Shown in pieces: positions 15,629 to 24,306 of a stretch of 64,000 nt of DNA. Where the stretch lies: positions 1 through 64,000 of the forward strand of contig NZ_JACHEH010000010.1 in NCBI RefSeq assembly GCF_014201415.1, read 5' to 3'. The position numbers and the translations under genes are program-made. Every line of letters starts with the position of its first letter. Positions within the stretch are counted from its first letter, which is position 1. The notes under the pieces are model-generated. The model did no database searches. It was not told the DNA's origin and was given only the letters and a program-made list of their open reading frames with translations. Source of the DNA: Chelatococcus composti (GTDB taxonomy: Bacteria; Pseudomonadota; Alphaproteobacteria; Rhizobiales; Beijerinckiaceae).

Positions 15629-17464
15629 ATGACCGTGAGAGTCTCATTGAGCGAAGCTCCGCCTGCTGGCCGTCTGGCCGCCTTCCTGGCCTGGCTGGGC
15701 AATCCGCGCGTCTACATGGCGCTCGCGGCCCTGTCTCTGCTTCTCGTCATCCCGATCGTCATCGACTCGCCGTTCATCGTGCACGTCTTCGTCACGATCT
15801 GCGTCTTCGCCGGCCTGTCGACGGCCTGGAACATCGTGGGCGGCTATGCCGGGCAGCTGTCGCTCGGCCACATGGTGTTCTACGGCATCGGTGCCTACAC
15901 GACGGCGCTGCTCATCCAGCACTACGAGCTTACGCCCTGGCTCGGCATGTGGGTAGGCGCCGCCCTGTCTGTCGTCCTGTCGGTGTGCATTGGCTATCCG
16001 TGCTTTCGCCTGCGGGGGCCGTTCTTCGCGCTCGCGACCATCGCCTTCCTCGAGGTCGTGCGCCTGCTCGCCATCCACTTCAACGGCTTCACCGGCGGTT
16101 CGGCCGGCCTCATCGTGCCGCTGAAGCTCGGCTGGGCGTGGATGATCTTCCAGGACAAGATCAACTATCTCTACATCGCCTTCGGCTTGCTCCTGGCGAC
16201 GCTCGCCGTCTCCTACGCCATCCGCACCTCGCGCCTCGGCTACTATCTCATCGCCGTGCGCGAGCGAGAGGACGCCGCCTCGGCTGCCGGCATCAGCAAC
16301 ACCGCCGCCAAGCTCAAGGCGGCGATGATCTCGGCGGCGCTGACGAGCCTCTTCGGCTCCTTCCACGCCATGTACCTCACCTTTCTCGAGCCCGAGACGA
16401 TGTTTTCGCTCTCGGGTTCCGTCTCGGTCGCCATGTTCGCGCTCATCGGCGGGCTCGGCACCGTGGCGGGGCCGCTGCTCGGCACCGTGCTTGTGGTGCC
16501 GATCGCCGAGCTCGCGCGCGGCTGGCTCGGCGCTTCGGCCAACGGACTGCACGGTTTTGTCTACGGCGTTGTGCTGGTGCTGATCACGCTGACGCTGCCC
16601 GGTGGTCTCGTCGGAACCTTCGGCCCGCGTGTGACGGCGCTCATCGACAGGCTGCCCGGCCGGCGCGCGGCGCCCGACCGGGAGGAGCCCGCCCTGCGCA
16701 AGATCGACGGCAAGCCCGGCGAGCCGGTGCTGGAGACGCGCGACCTCGTCATGAAGTTCGGCGGCCTCACGGCGACCGACCATGTGTCGATCACGCTGAG
16801 GCGGGGCGAGATCCTCGGCGTCATCGGGCCCAACGGCGCCGGCAAGACGACGGTGTTCAACCAGATGTCAGGCTTCCTCAGGCCCACGTCCGGCACCGTC
16901 GTCGTCTACGACGCGGCCGGCCGGCCCGTGATGCCGACCAGGCCCGACGAGTTCGCCCGCCTCGGCGTCGGTCGCACGTTCCAGATCGTGCAGCCTTTCG
17001 GCAAGCTGACGGTGATCGAGAACATCATGATCGGCGCCTTCATGCGCCACGCCTCGGTGGAGGACGCGCGTGCGGCGGCCCTGCGCGTCGCCCGGCTCGT
17101 CGGCCTCCTGCACGTGAAGGATGTGGAGGCGCGCAACCTGCCCATCGGCGACCTGAAGCGCCTTGAGGTCGCGCGCACGCTCGCCACCGAGCCGTCGATC
17201 CTGCTGCTCGACGAGGTGATGGCGGGCCAGAACCAGGCCGACACGCAGAAGATGGTGGAGCTCGTCCGCGCCATCCGTGACACGGGCGTCACCGTCATCG
17301 CCATCGAGCACAACATGCAGGCCATCATGAGCCTGTCGGACCGGATCGTCGTGATCGATTCCGGCAAGGTCATCGCGCAGGGCGATCCTAGGGAGGTGGT
17401 GCGCAACCGCCGCGTGATCGAGGCCTATCTCGGAGAGGACTTCGTCGATGCTCAAGGTCTCTAA
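15629..17464 (+). CDS. LivM-LivG fusion: ABC permease joined to ATPase
   Basis: This 611-residue protein combines two normally separate subunits. Residues 1 to about 345 are a LivM permease with eight or so membrane segments and the family blocks GGYAGQLSLGHMVFYGIGAY and ALIGGLGTVAGPLLG. After a charged linker, about residues 365-611 form a LivG-type ATPase with Walker A GPNGAGKT, Q-loop region GRTFQIVQPF, Walker B ILLLDEV and the switch His in IAIEHNM. The signature loop reads LPIGDLKRLEVA where LivG usually has LSYGQQRRLEIA, so the glutamines are lost but Gly and the following helix remain. Fusions of this kind are known in the family. It overlaps the LivF gene by 17 bp. Confidence 0.93.
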   Translation: MTVRVSLSEAPPAGRLAAFLAWLGNPRVYMALAALSLLLVIPIVIDSPFIVHVFVTICVFAGLSTAWNIVGGYAGQLSLGHMVFYGIGAYTTALLIQHYELTPWLGMWVGAALSVVLSVCIGYPCFRLRGPFFALATIAFLEVVRLLAIHFNGFTGGSAGLIVPLKLGWAWMIFQDKINYLYIAFGLLLATLAVSYAIRTSRLGYYLIAVREREDAASAAGISNTAAKLKAAMISAALTSLFGSFHAMYLTFLEPETMFSLSGSVSVAMFALIGGLGTVAGPLLGTVLVVPIAELARGWLGASANGLHGFVYGVVLVLITLTLPGGLVGTFGPRVTALIDRLPGRRAAPDREEPALRKIDGKPGEPVLETRDLVMKFGGLTATDHVSITLRRGEILGVIGPNGAGKTTVFNQMSGFLRPTSGTVVVYDAAGRPVMPTRPDEFARLGVGRTFQIVQPFGKLTVIENIMIGAFMRHASVEDARAAALRVARLVGLLHVKDVEARNLPIGDLKRLEVARTLATEPSILLLDEVMAGQNQADTQKMVELVRAIRDTGVTVIAIEHNMQAIMSLSDRIVVIDSGKVIAQGDPREVVRNRRVIEAYLGEDFVDAQGL

Positions 17465-18152
17465 CGTCACCGCCGGCTACGGGCGCACCGTCATCCTGCA
17501 GGACGTGTCGATCGAGGTGGGCCGCGGCGAGGTCGTCACCATCATCGGCGCCAACGGTGCGGGAAAGACGACGCTGCTGCGCGCCATCTCGGGCCTCGTG
17601 AAGCCCACCGCCGGGCGGATCACCTTCGACGGCGTCGACATCGCCGGCATGGCGCCTGCGGACATTGTGGGCCGCGGCCTCATCCAGGTGCCGGAGGCGC
17701 GCCAGCTCTTCCCCGTCATGAGCGTGCGCGACAACGTGCTCATGGGTGCCTACCATCCCGCCGCGCGGGAGGGGGCCGAAAGGCGCTTCGCCGAGGTGCT
17801 CGAGCTCTTTCCCCGCATTCGCGAGCGGCTGGACCAGCTCGCCGGCTCCCTCTCGGGCGGCGAGCAGCAGATGGTTGCCATCGCCCGCGGGCTCATGGCC
17901 AACCCCAAGCTGCTGATGCTGGATGAGCCCTCGCTGGGCCTCGCGCCGATCATCGTCCAGCAGATGTTCGGCATCGTCGACCGCATCTGTGAGATGGGCA
18001 CAACGGTGCTTCTTGTCGAGCAGAAGGCGTTCCACGCGCTCAAGATCGCCCATCGCGCCTATGTCATCGAGAACGGGCGCATCGCCCTCGAGAACACGGG
18101 CGCCGGAATGCTCGCCGATCCGCACATCAAGACCGCGTATCTCGGCATCTGA
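17448..18152 (+). CDS. ABC transporter ATP-binding protein, LivF
   Basis: The 234-residue ATPase has Walker A GANGAGKT, Q-loop IQVPEARQLFP, signature LSGGEQQMVAIARGL, Walker B LLMLDEPSLGLAP and a C-terminal switch region (TTVLLVEQKAF, where the switch His is Gln, as is common in LivF). It pairs with the ATPase half of the LivM-LivG fusion to power transport at the cytoplasmic face. It starts inside the end of the fusion gene (17-bp overlap). Nineteen bases separate it from the shikimate-dehydrogenase-like gene, so transport and catabolic genes are probably cotranscribed. Confidence 0.93.
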   Translation: MLKVSNVTAGYGRTVILQDVSIEVGRGEVVTIIGANGAGKTTLLRAISGLVKPTAGRITFDGVDIAGMAPADIVGRGLIQVPEARQLFPVMSVRDNVLMGAYHPAAREGAERRFAEVLELFPRIRERLDQLAGSLSGGEQQMVAIARGLMANPKLLMLDEPSLGLAPIIVQQMFGIVDRICEMGTTVLLVEQKAFHALKIAHRAYVIENGRIALENTGAGMLADPHIKTAYLGI

Positions 18153-18170
18153 CAGCCGCGGGAAAGCATC

Positions 18171-18965
18171 ATGAACATCACCGGAACCACGCGGGTCTGG
18201 GCCATCCTTGCCGACCCGATCCACCATGTGAAGACGCCGCAGGCGCTCAATCCCATCATGGCGGCGCGCGGCGTAGACGGCGTCATGGTGCCGATGCACG
18301 TCGGCGCAGGCGAGCTTTCGGCCGTCGTCGGCGCCATGCGGAACGTGCGCAACTTCGGCGGCTTCGTCGTCACCGTGCCGCACAAGACGGCGATCGTCGC
18401 CCTGTGCGACGAGGTCTCCGAGACCGTCCGGCGCGTCGGCGCCTCCAACTGCGTGCGGCGCGAGGCGGACGGCCGGCTCGTTGCCGACATGCTCGACGGC
18501 AGGGGCTTCGTTGCCGGCCTGCGTCGCGAGGGCATCGAGCCCGCCGGCAAGAGCGCCTTCCTCGCCGGGGCGGGCGGGGCTGCGAACGCCATCGCCTTCG
18601 CCCTTGCCGAGGCCGGGGTGACGCGCCTCGCCATTTCCAACCGCACGAGGGCGAAGGCCGATGATCTGGCCGCGCGCCTGAGGCAGGCCTTCCCCGCGCT
18701 GCCCCTGACGACGGAGCCGGCCGGCGTCGGCGGCTACGACCTCGTCGTGAACGCGACCTCGCTCGGCCTGCGCGAGGACGACCCGCTGCCTGTCGACCTG
18801 ACCGGACTGACGGGCGCACAGACCGTGGCCGAGATCATCATGCAGCCGGCCGAGACCAGGCTCATGGCCGAGGCACGGGCGCGCGGCTGCCGGGTCCATC
18901 CGGGCAAGCCGATGCTCGAATGCCAGCTCGACCTGATGGCCGATTTCCTGGGGATGCGCGCATGA
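18171..18965 (+). CDS. shikimate dehydrogenase-like oxidoreductase (AroE family)
   Basis: This 264-residue protein has the AroE two-domain layout. In the N-terminal domain the catalytic Lys is kept (VTVPHKT, about residue 68) and an Asn follows in ASNCVRR. The usual NTDG block is MLDG (VADMLDGRGF), keeping the catalytic Asp but not the preceding Asn-Thr. The nucleotide domain has GAGGAANAIA and a basic NRTRAKA stretch, which suggests NADP. The location inside a transporter operon, away from other aro genes, argues for a catabolic job such as a quinate, shikimate or related cyclitol dehydrogenase. Its stop overlaps the next start as ATGA. Confidence 0.82.
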   Translation: MNITGTTRVWAILADPIHHVKTPQALNPIMAARGVDGVMVPMHVGAGELSAVVGAMRNVRNFGGFVVTVPHKTAIVALCDEVSETVRRVGASNCVRREADGRLVADMLDGRGFVAGLRREGIEPAGKSAFLAGAGGAANAIAFALAEAGVTRLAISNRTRAKADDLAARLRQAFPALPLTTEPAGVGGYDLVVNATSLGLREDDPLPVDLTGLTGAQTVAEIIMQPAETRLMAEARARGCRVHPGKPMLECQLDLMADFLGMRA

Positions 18966-19720
18966 CGACCGATCGCTCTCATGACCTTGCCGGCCGCGTT
19001 GCACTGGTAACCGGCGGCGGTTCCGGCATTGGCCTGGCCATGGTGCGGCTCTTTGCCGAGCGCGGCGCGCGCGTGGCGGTGCTCGACCGCGACCCGCAGG
19101 TCGCTTCGGCCCTGCCGGCCGGCGTTGAGCTGCATACGGGCAGCGTCGAGGATCCTGGCGCCGTGGCGCGGATCTACGACGCGGTGGAGCAGAGCCTGGG
19201 GCCGCTCGACATTGTCGTCGCCAATGCGGGCGTGTCGCAGAACTGCCCGACGTTGGAGCTCGACTACGCCGGCTGGCGCCGGGTAATGAGCGTCAACCTC
19301 GACGGCGTCTTCGTCACCGCGCAGGAGGCGGGCCGGCGCATGGTGCCGCGCGGGCGCGGCGTCATCCTGCTCGTATCCTCCATGTACGGCGTCGTCGCGG
19401 CCCCCGAGCGCGTCGGCTACTGCGTGTCGAAGGCGGGCGTCGCCATGATGGCCAAGGCGCTCGCCATCGAATGGGCGCGTCACGGCGTGCGCGTCAACGC
19501 CATCGCTCCGGGCTACGTGCGCACGCCCTTTCTCGAGGATCTCATCGCGCGGGGCCGCCTCGACCCCAAGGCCATGGAAGGCCGCACGCCCATCGGCCGC
19601 CTCATCCGCCCGGAAGAGGTTGCCCGCCTCGCGGCCTTCCTGGCATCGGACGAAGCCATCGCCATCACCGGCCAGGTCGCCGGCGTCGACGGAGGCTGGA
19701 CCGCCTACGGATACATCTAG
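18962..19720 (+). CDS. SDR-family oxidoreductase
   Basis: The 252-residue classical SDR starts at ATG 18962, coupled to the previous stop. It has TGGGSGIG, an Asp at the end of beta-2 (VAVLDRD, NAD-type), NAG, the catalytic Ser in LVSSMYG, YCVSK and the C-terminal GGW. It is the third SDR of the island. Its gene lies between the AroE-like gene and the TPP-dependent dehydrogenase gene, so it may act on the same imported molecule. The substrate is unknown. Confidence 0.9.
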   Translation: MTTDRSHDLAGRVALVTGGGSGIGLAMVRLFAERGARVAVLDRDPQVASALPAGVELHTGSVEDPGAVARIYDAVEQSLGPLDIVVANAGVSQNCPTLELDYAGWRRVMSVNLDGVFVTAQEAGRRMVPRGRGVILLVSSMYGVVAAPERVGYCVSKAGVAMMAKALAIEWARHGVRVNAIAPGYVRTPFLEDLIARGRLDPKAMEGRTPIGRLIRPEEVARLAAFLASDEAIAITGQVAGVDGGWTAYGYI

Positions 19721-19729
19721 GGGCAGCCC

Positions 19730-21934
19730 ATGGTCACCCGCACGTCATTGTCCGTAACGGCGCCCTGGACGGCGCTGGCGACGGGCCCGGAGGACTGGGA
19801 TGCGGCCGATCCGGCGCTTCTCGGCAAGATGCTGGCGCAGATGCACCTGATTCGCGCCTTCGAGGAGAAGGTGCTGGAGCTGGCGGGCGAGGGGCTGGTG
19901 CACGGGCCGGCGCATTCCTCCATCGGCCAGGAGGGCGGGGCGGTCGGCTCCATCGTCGGGCTGCGGGCGAGTGACCAGGTCAACGGTTCGCACCGCGGCC
20001 ATCACCAGTTCCTCGCCAAGGCGCTCGGCTATGCAGCGCCGCAGCTCGACGCGACGGGCGCATTTCCAGACGCCGTCGACCAGGTGCTCTACCGGACGCT
20101 GGCGGAAATCCTCGGGCTCGAGCCCGGCTTCGGCCACGGGCGTGGCGGTTCGATGCACCTGCGCTGGGCTGAGGCCGGGGCGCTCGGCACCAACGCCATC
20201 GTGGGCGGCGGCGTGCCGCTCGCGGCCGGAGCCGCCATGGCCCACCAGCTCGCCGGTACCGGTGACATCACCGTCACCTGCTTCGGCGACGGGGCCATGA
20301 ACATCGGCGCGACGCTGGAGACGCTCAACCTCGCCGCTGCCTGGTCGCTGCCGCTCCTCTTCTTCGTCGAGAACAATCTCTACGCCGTCGCCACCCATGT
20401 AGAGGAGGTGACGCGCGAGGCGCGCCTCTCCGCCCGCGCGCCGGGCTTCGGCATTCCCGCCTGGCGCGTGGACGGCATGGACCCGCTCGCCGTCTATCTC
20501 GCCACCAGCGAGGCCGTGGCACTGCTGCGCGAGGGGCGAGGGCCGGCCCTCATCGAGGTGGAGGTGTACCGCTACTTCCACCAGAACGGTCCCTTCCCCG
20601 GTTCGGCCTTCGGATACCGGACGAAGGAGGAGGAGGCGGCGTGGCGCGCGCGCGATCCCCTCAAGCGCACCGCCGACGAGATGATCCGCCGCAGGCTCAT
20701 TGACGAGGCGGCCGTCGCCGATCTGCGGAACCGTTGCGAGGCGCTGATGCGCGATGTCGCCGGGCGGCTCGTCGAGCCGGAGGGCAACCGCCGGCGCATC
20801 CGCCCGTCCCTGTGGCCGGACAAGGCCTTCGTCGACGTGGGCATCCGTGCGCCCCTGCCGGCTCACCCGCCCGGACGCCGCGGCGAGGAGGAGGCGCGGC
20901 GCCTGCCGATGGTGCAGCGCCGCTTCGTCGATGCCATCGCGGACGTGCTCCACCGCCGTTTCGCCACGGACCCTTCCCTCATCCTCATGGGCGAGGACGT
21001 GCACCGCCTCAAGGGCGGCACCAACGGGGCGACGCGCGGCCTCGCCGACGCCTTCCCCGGCCGCGTGCTTGGGACGCCGATCAGCGAGGGTGCCTTCACC
21101 GGCCTTGCCGGCGGGCTCGCCATCGACGGGCGCTACCGGCCGATCATCGAGTTCATGTACCCGGACTTCATGTGGGTCGCGGCTGACCAGGTGTTCAACC
21201 AGGTGGGCAAGGCGCGCCACATGTTCGGGGACGACACGGACGTGCCGCTCGTCCTGCGCACCAAGATCGCCATGGGCACCGGCTACGGCTCGCAGCATTC
21301 GCTCGACCCTGCCGGCATCTTCGCCACCGCGCCCGGCTGGCGCATCGTGGCGCCGGCGACAGCCTTCGACTACGTGGGGCTGATGAATGCGGCGCTCCTC
21401 TGCCGCGACCCCGTCCTCGTCATCGAGCATGTCGATCTCTACCCGATGATGGAGGAGGTGCCGGCGGACGACCTCGACTATCTCGTCCCGCTCGGGCGGG
21501 CGCGCATCGTCCGGCCCGGCACGGAGATGACCATCCTCACCTATTCCGCGATGGTCCATCGCACGCTGGAGACGGTGGTGGCGCTCGGCGTCGATGCAGA
21601 GGTCATCGACCTGCGCACGCTCGATCGCCTCGGCCTCGACTGGGAAACGGTCGGCGACAGCATCCGCCGTACGCACAACGTGCTCATCGTGGAGCAGGGC
21701 GCGCGCGGCACCTCCTACGGCGGCATGCTCGCCGACGAGATCCAGCGTCGCTATCTCGACTGGCTCGACCAGCCGGTGCAGCGGGTGCATGGCCGCGAGG
21801 CCTCGCCCACCATTTCCAAGGTGCTGGAACGCGCCGCTTTCGCCGGCCCTGCGGAGATCGCCGCGGGTATTGCGCGGACGATGGCTGAGAAGGGGCGGCC
21901 GCTCGACCCGGCGGTGCTGGAGGCACTGGCGTGA
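19730..21934 (+). CDS. fused alpha-beta E1 TPP-dependent dehydrogenase
   Basis: At 734 residues this protein joins both halves of a branched-chain/acetoin/pyruvate-type E1. The alpha part (1 to about 350) has the thiamine diphosphate motif GDGAMNIGATLETLNLAAAW...VENN and the active-site His region GSHRGHHQ. A linker rich in Arg and Pro leads to the beta part (about 390-734), with GEDVHRLKGGTNGATRGL, EFMYPDFM and GSQHSLDPAGIFATAPGWRIVAPAT. E1 enzymes decarboxylate a 2-oxo acid (or cleave acetoin) and pass the acyl group to a lipoyl E2. No E2 or E3 gene is nearby, so partners must come from elsewhere or the acceptor differs. It lies 9 bp after the SDR gene. Confidence 0.9.
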   Translation: MVTRTSLSVTAPWTALATGPEDWDAADPALLGKMLAQMHLIRAFEEKVLELAGEGLVHGPAHSSIGQEGGAVGSIVGLRASDQVNGSHRGHHQFLAKALGYAAPQLDATGAFPDAVDQVLYRTLAEILGLEPGFGHGRGGSMHLRWAEAGALGTNAIVGGGVPLAAGAAMAHQLAGTGDITVTCFGDGAMNIGATLETLNLAAAWSLPLLFFVENNLYAVATHVEEVTREARLSARAPGFGIPAWRVDGMDPLAVYLATSEAVALLREGRGPALIEVEVYRYFHQNGPFPGSAFGYRTKEEEAAWRARDPLKRTADEMIRRRLIDEAAVADLRNRCEALMRDVAGRLVEPEGNRRRIRPSLWPDKAFVDVGIRAPLPAHPPGRRGEEEARRLPMVQRRFVDAIADVLHRRFATDPSLILMGEDVHRLKGGTNGATRGLADAFPGRVLGTPISEGAFTGLAGGLAIDGRYRPIIEFMYPDFMWVAADQVFNQVGKARHMFGDDTDVPLVLRTKIAMGTGYGSQHSLDPAGIFATAPGWRIVAPATAFDYVGLMNAALLCRDPVLVIEHVDLYPMMEEVPADDLDYLVPLGRARIVRPGTEMTILTYSAMVHRTLETVVALGVDAEVIDLRTLDRLGLDWETVGDSIRRTHNVLIVEQGARGTSYGGMLADEIQRRYLDWLDQPVQRVHGREASPTISKVLERAAFAGPAEIAAGIARTMAEKGRPLDPAVLEALA

Positions 21935-21973
21935 TGAGGGGCGGAATGATCGCGCGAGCCGCCCGGTGAAGCG

Positions 21974-23590
21974 ATGAGCATGGACGACATGGAGACTTTC
22001 GATTTCGTCATCGTCGGCGGCGGCAATGCCGGCTGCGTCCTGGCCGCCCGGCTGAGCGCCGGGGGGCGTCACAGCGTGCTTCTGCTGGAGGCCGGCGGGC
22101 CCGACAACGGCTTCTGGATCCCGATCCCCGCCGGGTTCAGCAAGCTGCTCGTCGACGATGTCTACAACTGGCGCTTCGCTACCGAGCCCGAGGACAACGT
22201 CAAGGGCCGCACCATCGCCATTCCTCGTGGCAAGGGCCTCGGCGGCTCCACGCTCATCAACGGCATGATCTACGTGCGCGGCCAGCCGCAGGACTACGAC
22301 ACATGGGCGCAGATGGGCTGCACGGGCTGGAGCTATGACGACGTCCTGCCCTATTTCCGCAGGCTGGAGGCCTTCGGCGGCGAGGGTGACGAGACCCGTG
22401 GCCGCGATGGTCCGCTTCCCATCACGACGGTGGCCGAGCGGCCGGTGCTGGCTGAGGCCTTTATCGCGGCGGCGCAGCAGGCCGGCTTCCGGCAGAACAG
22501 GGACTACAACGGCCGCGACCAGGAAGGCTTCGGCTACTACCAGGTCAACCAGCGCAACGGCCGGCGCGTCAGCGCGGCCGACGCCTATCTGCATCCTGCC
22601 CGCGGCCGGCCGAACCTTGCCGTGCGCACCCATGCGCATGTGCTGCGCATCGATTTCGAAGGCCGCAGGGCGGTGGGCGTCACCTATCGCAGCGGGGGGC
22701 GCGATGTCAGCGTCCGGGCCCGTGGCGAGGTCATCCTTGCCGCCGGCGCCATTCAGACGCCGCAGCTCCTCGAGCTGTCGGGCGTGGGCGATCCGGCGGT
22801 GCTCGCCGGGCTCGGCGTGCCCGTGCGGCATGCGCTGGCCGGCGTCGGGGCCAATTACATCGACCACTTCTGCACGCGCATGAACTGGCGCGTGAAGCAG
22901 AAGGTGACGCTCAACGAGGCGACGCGCGGCTACCGCCTCCTGCTCGCGGTCGCACAATATTTCCTGACGCGGAAGGGCATCCTGACGCTCGGCACCGGCC
23001 TCGCACACGGTTTCGTCAAGACGCGGCCGGATCTTGCCGGGCCGGACGTGCAGTACTTCTTCATGCACGCGAGCTATGCCAACGCTGCCGAGCGCAAGCT
23101 CGACCGCGAGCCGGGCATGACCATCGGCGTCACGCAGCTGCGGCCGGAATCCCGGGGCAGCATCCACGCGCGCTCGGCGAATCCTTTCGAACCGCCGGTA
23201 ATCCGCCCGAACTTTCTGTCCACGCAGGTCGACCGGGACTGCATCGTGGAGGGCATGCGCATCGCGCGCCGCATCATCGAGCAGCCGGCCATGGATCCCT
23301 TCCGCGCCTACGAGATGAGCCCCGGCGCCGACTGCCGCAGCTACGACGACTGGCTCGACTTCGCGCGCAGTAACGGCCAGACAATCTACCACGCCTGCGG
23401 CACCTGCCGGATGGGAACGGACGAGCGGGCCGTCGTCGACCCGCAGCTCAGGGTGCGTGGGCTTGAGGGCCTGCGCGTCGTCGATGCGTCGATCATGCCC
23501 ACCATCGTCTCAGCCAACACCCAGGCGGCAGTCTTCATGATCGCGGAGAAGGGGGCGGACCTCATCCTCGCCGATGCGGCGAGGCGGTGA
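21974..23590 (+). CDS. GMC-family FAD oxidoreductase
   Basis: This 538-residue flavoprotein has the FAD-binding motif VIVGGGNAGCVLAARLS at the N-terminus, the second GMC signature around GAIQTPQLLELSGVG, and the C-terminal active-site His in YHACGTCRMG with a following Asn (SANTQAAVFMIAE). It resembles choline dehydrogenase-like and alcohol dehydrogenase-like GMC enzymes, and passes electrons to a quinone or oxygen. No signal peptide is seen, so it acts in the cytoplasm or at the inner face of the membrane. It is in line with the transporter operon after a 39-bp gap. The alcohol substrate is unknown. Confidence 0.92.
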   Translation: MSMDDMETFDFVIVGGGNAGCVLAARLSAGGRHSVLLLEAGGPDNGFWIPIPAGFSKLLVDDVYNWRFATEPEDNVKGRTIAIPRGKGLGGSTLINGMIYVRGQPQDYDTWAQMGCTGWSYDDVLPYFRRLEAFGGEGDETRGRDGPLPITTVAERPVLAEAFIAAAQQAGFRQNRDYNGRDQEGFGYYQVNQRNGRRVSAADAYLHPARGRPNLAVRTHAHVLRIDFEGRRAVGVTYRSGGRDVSVRARGEVILAAGAIQTPQLLELSGVGDPAVLAGLGVPVRHALAGVGANYIDHFCTRMNWRVKQKVTLNEATRGYRLLLAVAQYFLTRKGILTLGTGLAHGFVKTRPDLAGPDVQYFFMHASYANAAERKLDREPGMTIGVTQLRPESRGSIHARSANPFEPPVIRPNFLSTQVDRDCIVEGMRIARRIIEQPAMDPFRAYEMSPGADCRSYDDWLDFARSNGQTIYHACGTCRMGTDERAVVDPQLRVRGLEGLRVVDASIMPTIVSANTQAAVFMIAEKGADLILADAARR

Positions 23591-23664
23591 GGTGCTCCGC
23601 CGTTTGAGCACGCCGGCCGTGGCGCTAGACTTCCGTCGGGATCCGGCAGGAGGAGGTGAGGGCC

Positions 23665-24168
23665 ATGGCCGCGGAACGGGACACGTCGCAGGCACAACGC
23701 TTCCTCCGTGAGGCGATCGAGCTCGCCTTCGCCAACGTGGCGCGGGGCGGAAGGCCCTTCGGCGCGGTCGTTGTCAGGGATGGAGAGGTTGTCGCCACCG
23801 GCGTCAACGAGGTGGTCGCGACGCTCGATCCGACGGCACATGCGGAGCTGCTCGCCCTCAGGGAGGCAGGGCGCCGGCTCGGCACGCCCGATCTGCGCGG
23901 CTGCACGGTGTATGCCAGCGGCCATCCCTGCCCGATGTGTCTCGCGGCCATGCGCCTGTCGGGCGTCGGCGCCGTTTTCTACGCCTATTCGAACGAGGAC
24001 GGTGCGCCGCACGGCCTGTCGACGGCGGCGATCTACGCCGATCTCGCCCGTCCGTTCGCCCAGCAGTCGATGACCATCGCCCACAGCCCCGTCCGGCTCG
24101 ACGGGCGCCCGGATCTCTACGAGACCTGGCGACGGCAACAGGAGGAGCGCGAAGGCCGCGCGGGATGA
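23665..24168 (+). CDS. nucleoside/purine deaminase, CDA superfamily
   Basis: The 167-residue protein has the zinc site of the cytidine deaminase superfamily: HAE at 59-61 (His ligand and proton-shuttling Glu) and PCPMC with C89 and C92. The pattern and the tail (YADLARPF...) resemble bacterial guanine deaminase (GuaD) and related nucleobase deaminases more than TadA. The ATG at 23665 has AGGAGG at the right distance, whereas the GTG at 23656 would overlap that site. It is the last plus-strand gene of the island and may release ammonia from a purine or pterin-like substrate. The link to the transporter is only positional. Confidence 0.85.
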   Translation: MAAERDTSQAQRFLREAIELAFANVARGGRPFGAVVVRDGEVVATGVNEVVATLDPTAHAELLALREAGRRLGTPDLRGCTVYASGHPCPMCLAAMRLSGVGAVFYAYSNEDGAPHGLSTAAIYADLARPFAQQSMTIAHSPVRLDGRPDLYETWRRQQEEREGRAG

Positions 24169-24173
24169 TAGGG

Positions 24174-24202
24174 CGCGGCTGTCTGTGCCGCGGCGCGCTT
24201 TT
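24174..24202 (+). terminator. probable intrinsic terminator of the catabolic operon
   Basis: CGCGGC (24174-24179) pairs with GCCGCG (24187-24192) around a 7-base loop, followed by GCGCGC and TTTT at 24199-24202. It lies just past the deaminase stop and before the convergent aminopeptidase gene, where a transcript end is expected. The T-run is short and not directly against the stem. Confidence 0.5.
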
Positions 24203-24306
24203 CACCGTTCCGTCATGCGAGAAGTAGACGAGATGTTCTCCCGCCGGTCAGACGCGGCTGATGTGGCGCTCGATGCACCGCCCCACCCGGTGAGGGCTCG
24301 ACGTCC

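Noticed and set aside
19745-23392. 1,215-codon minus-strand frame opposite the E1 and GMC genes
   Set aside because: Antisense shadow of GC-rich genes: long but low complexity, rich in Arg, Ala, Asp and His, without any domain.
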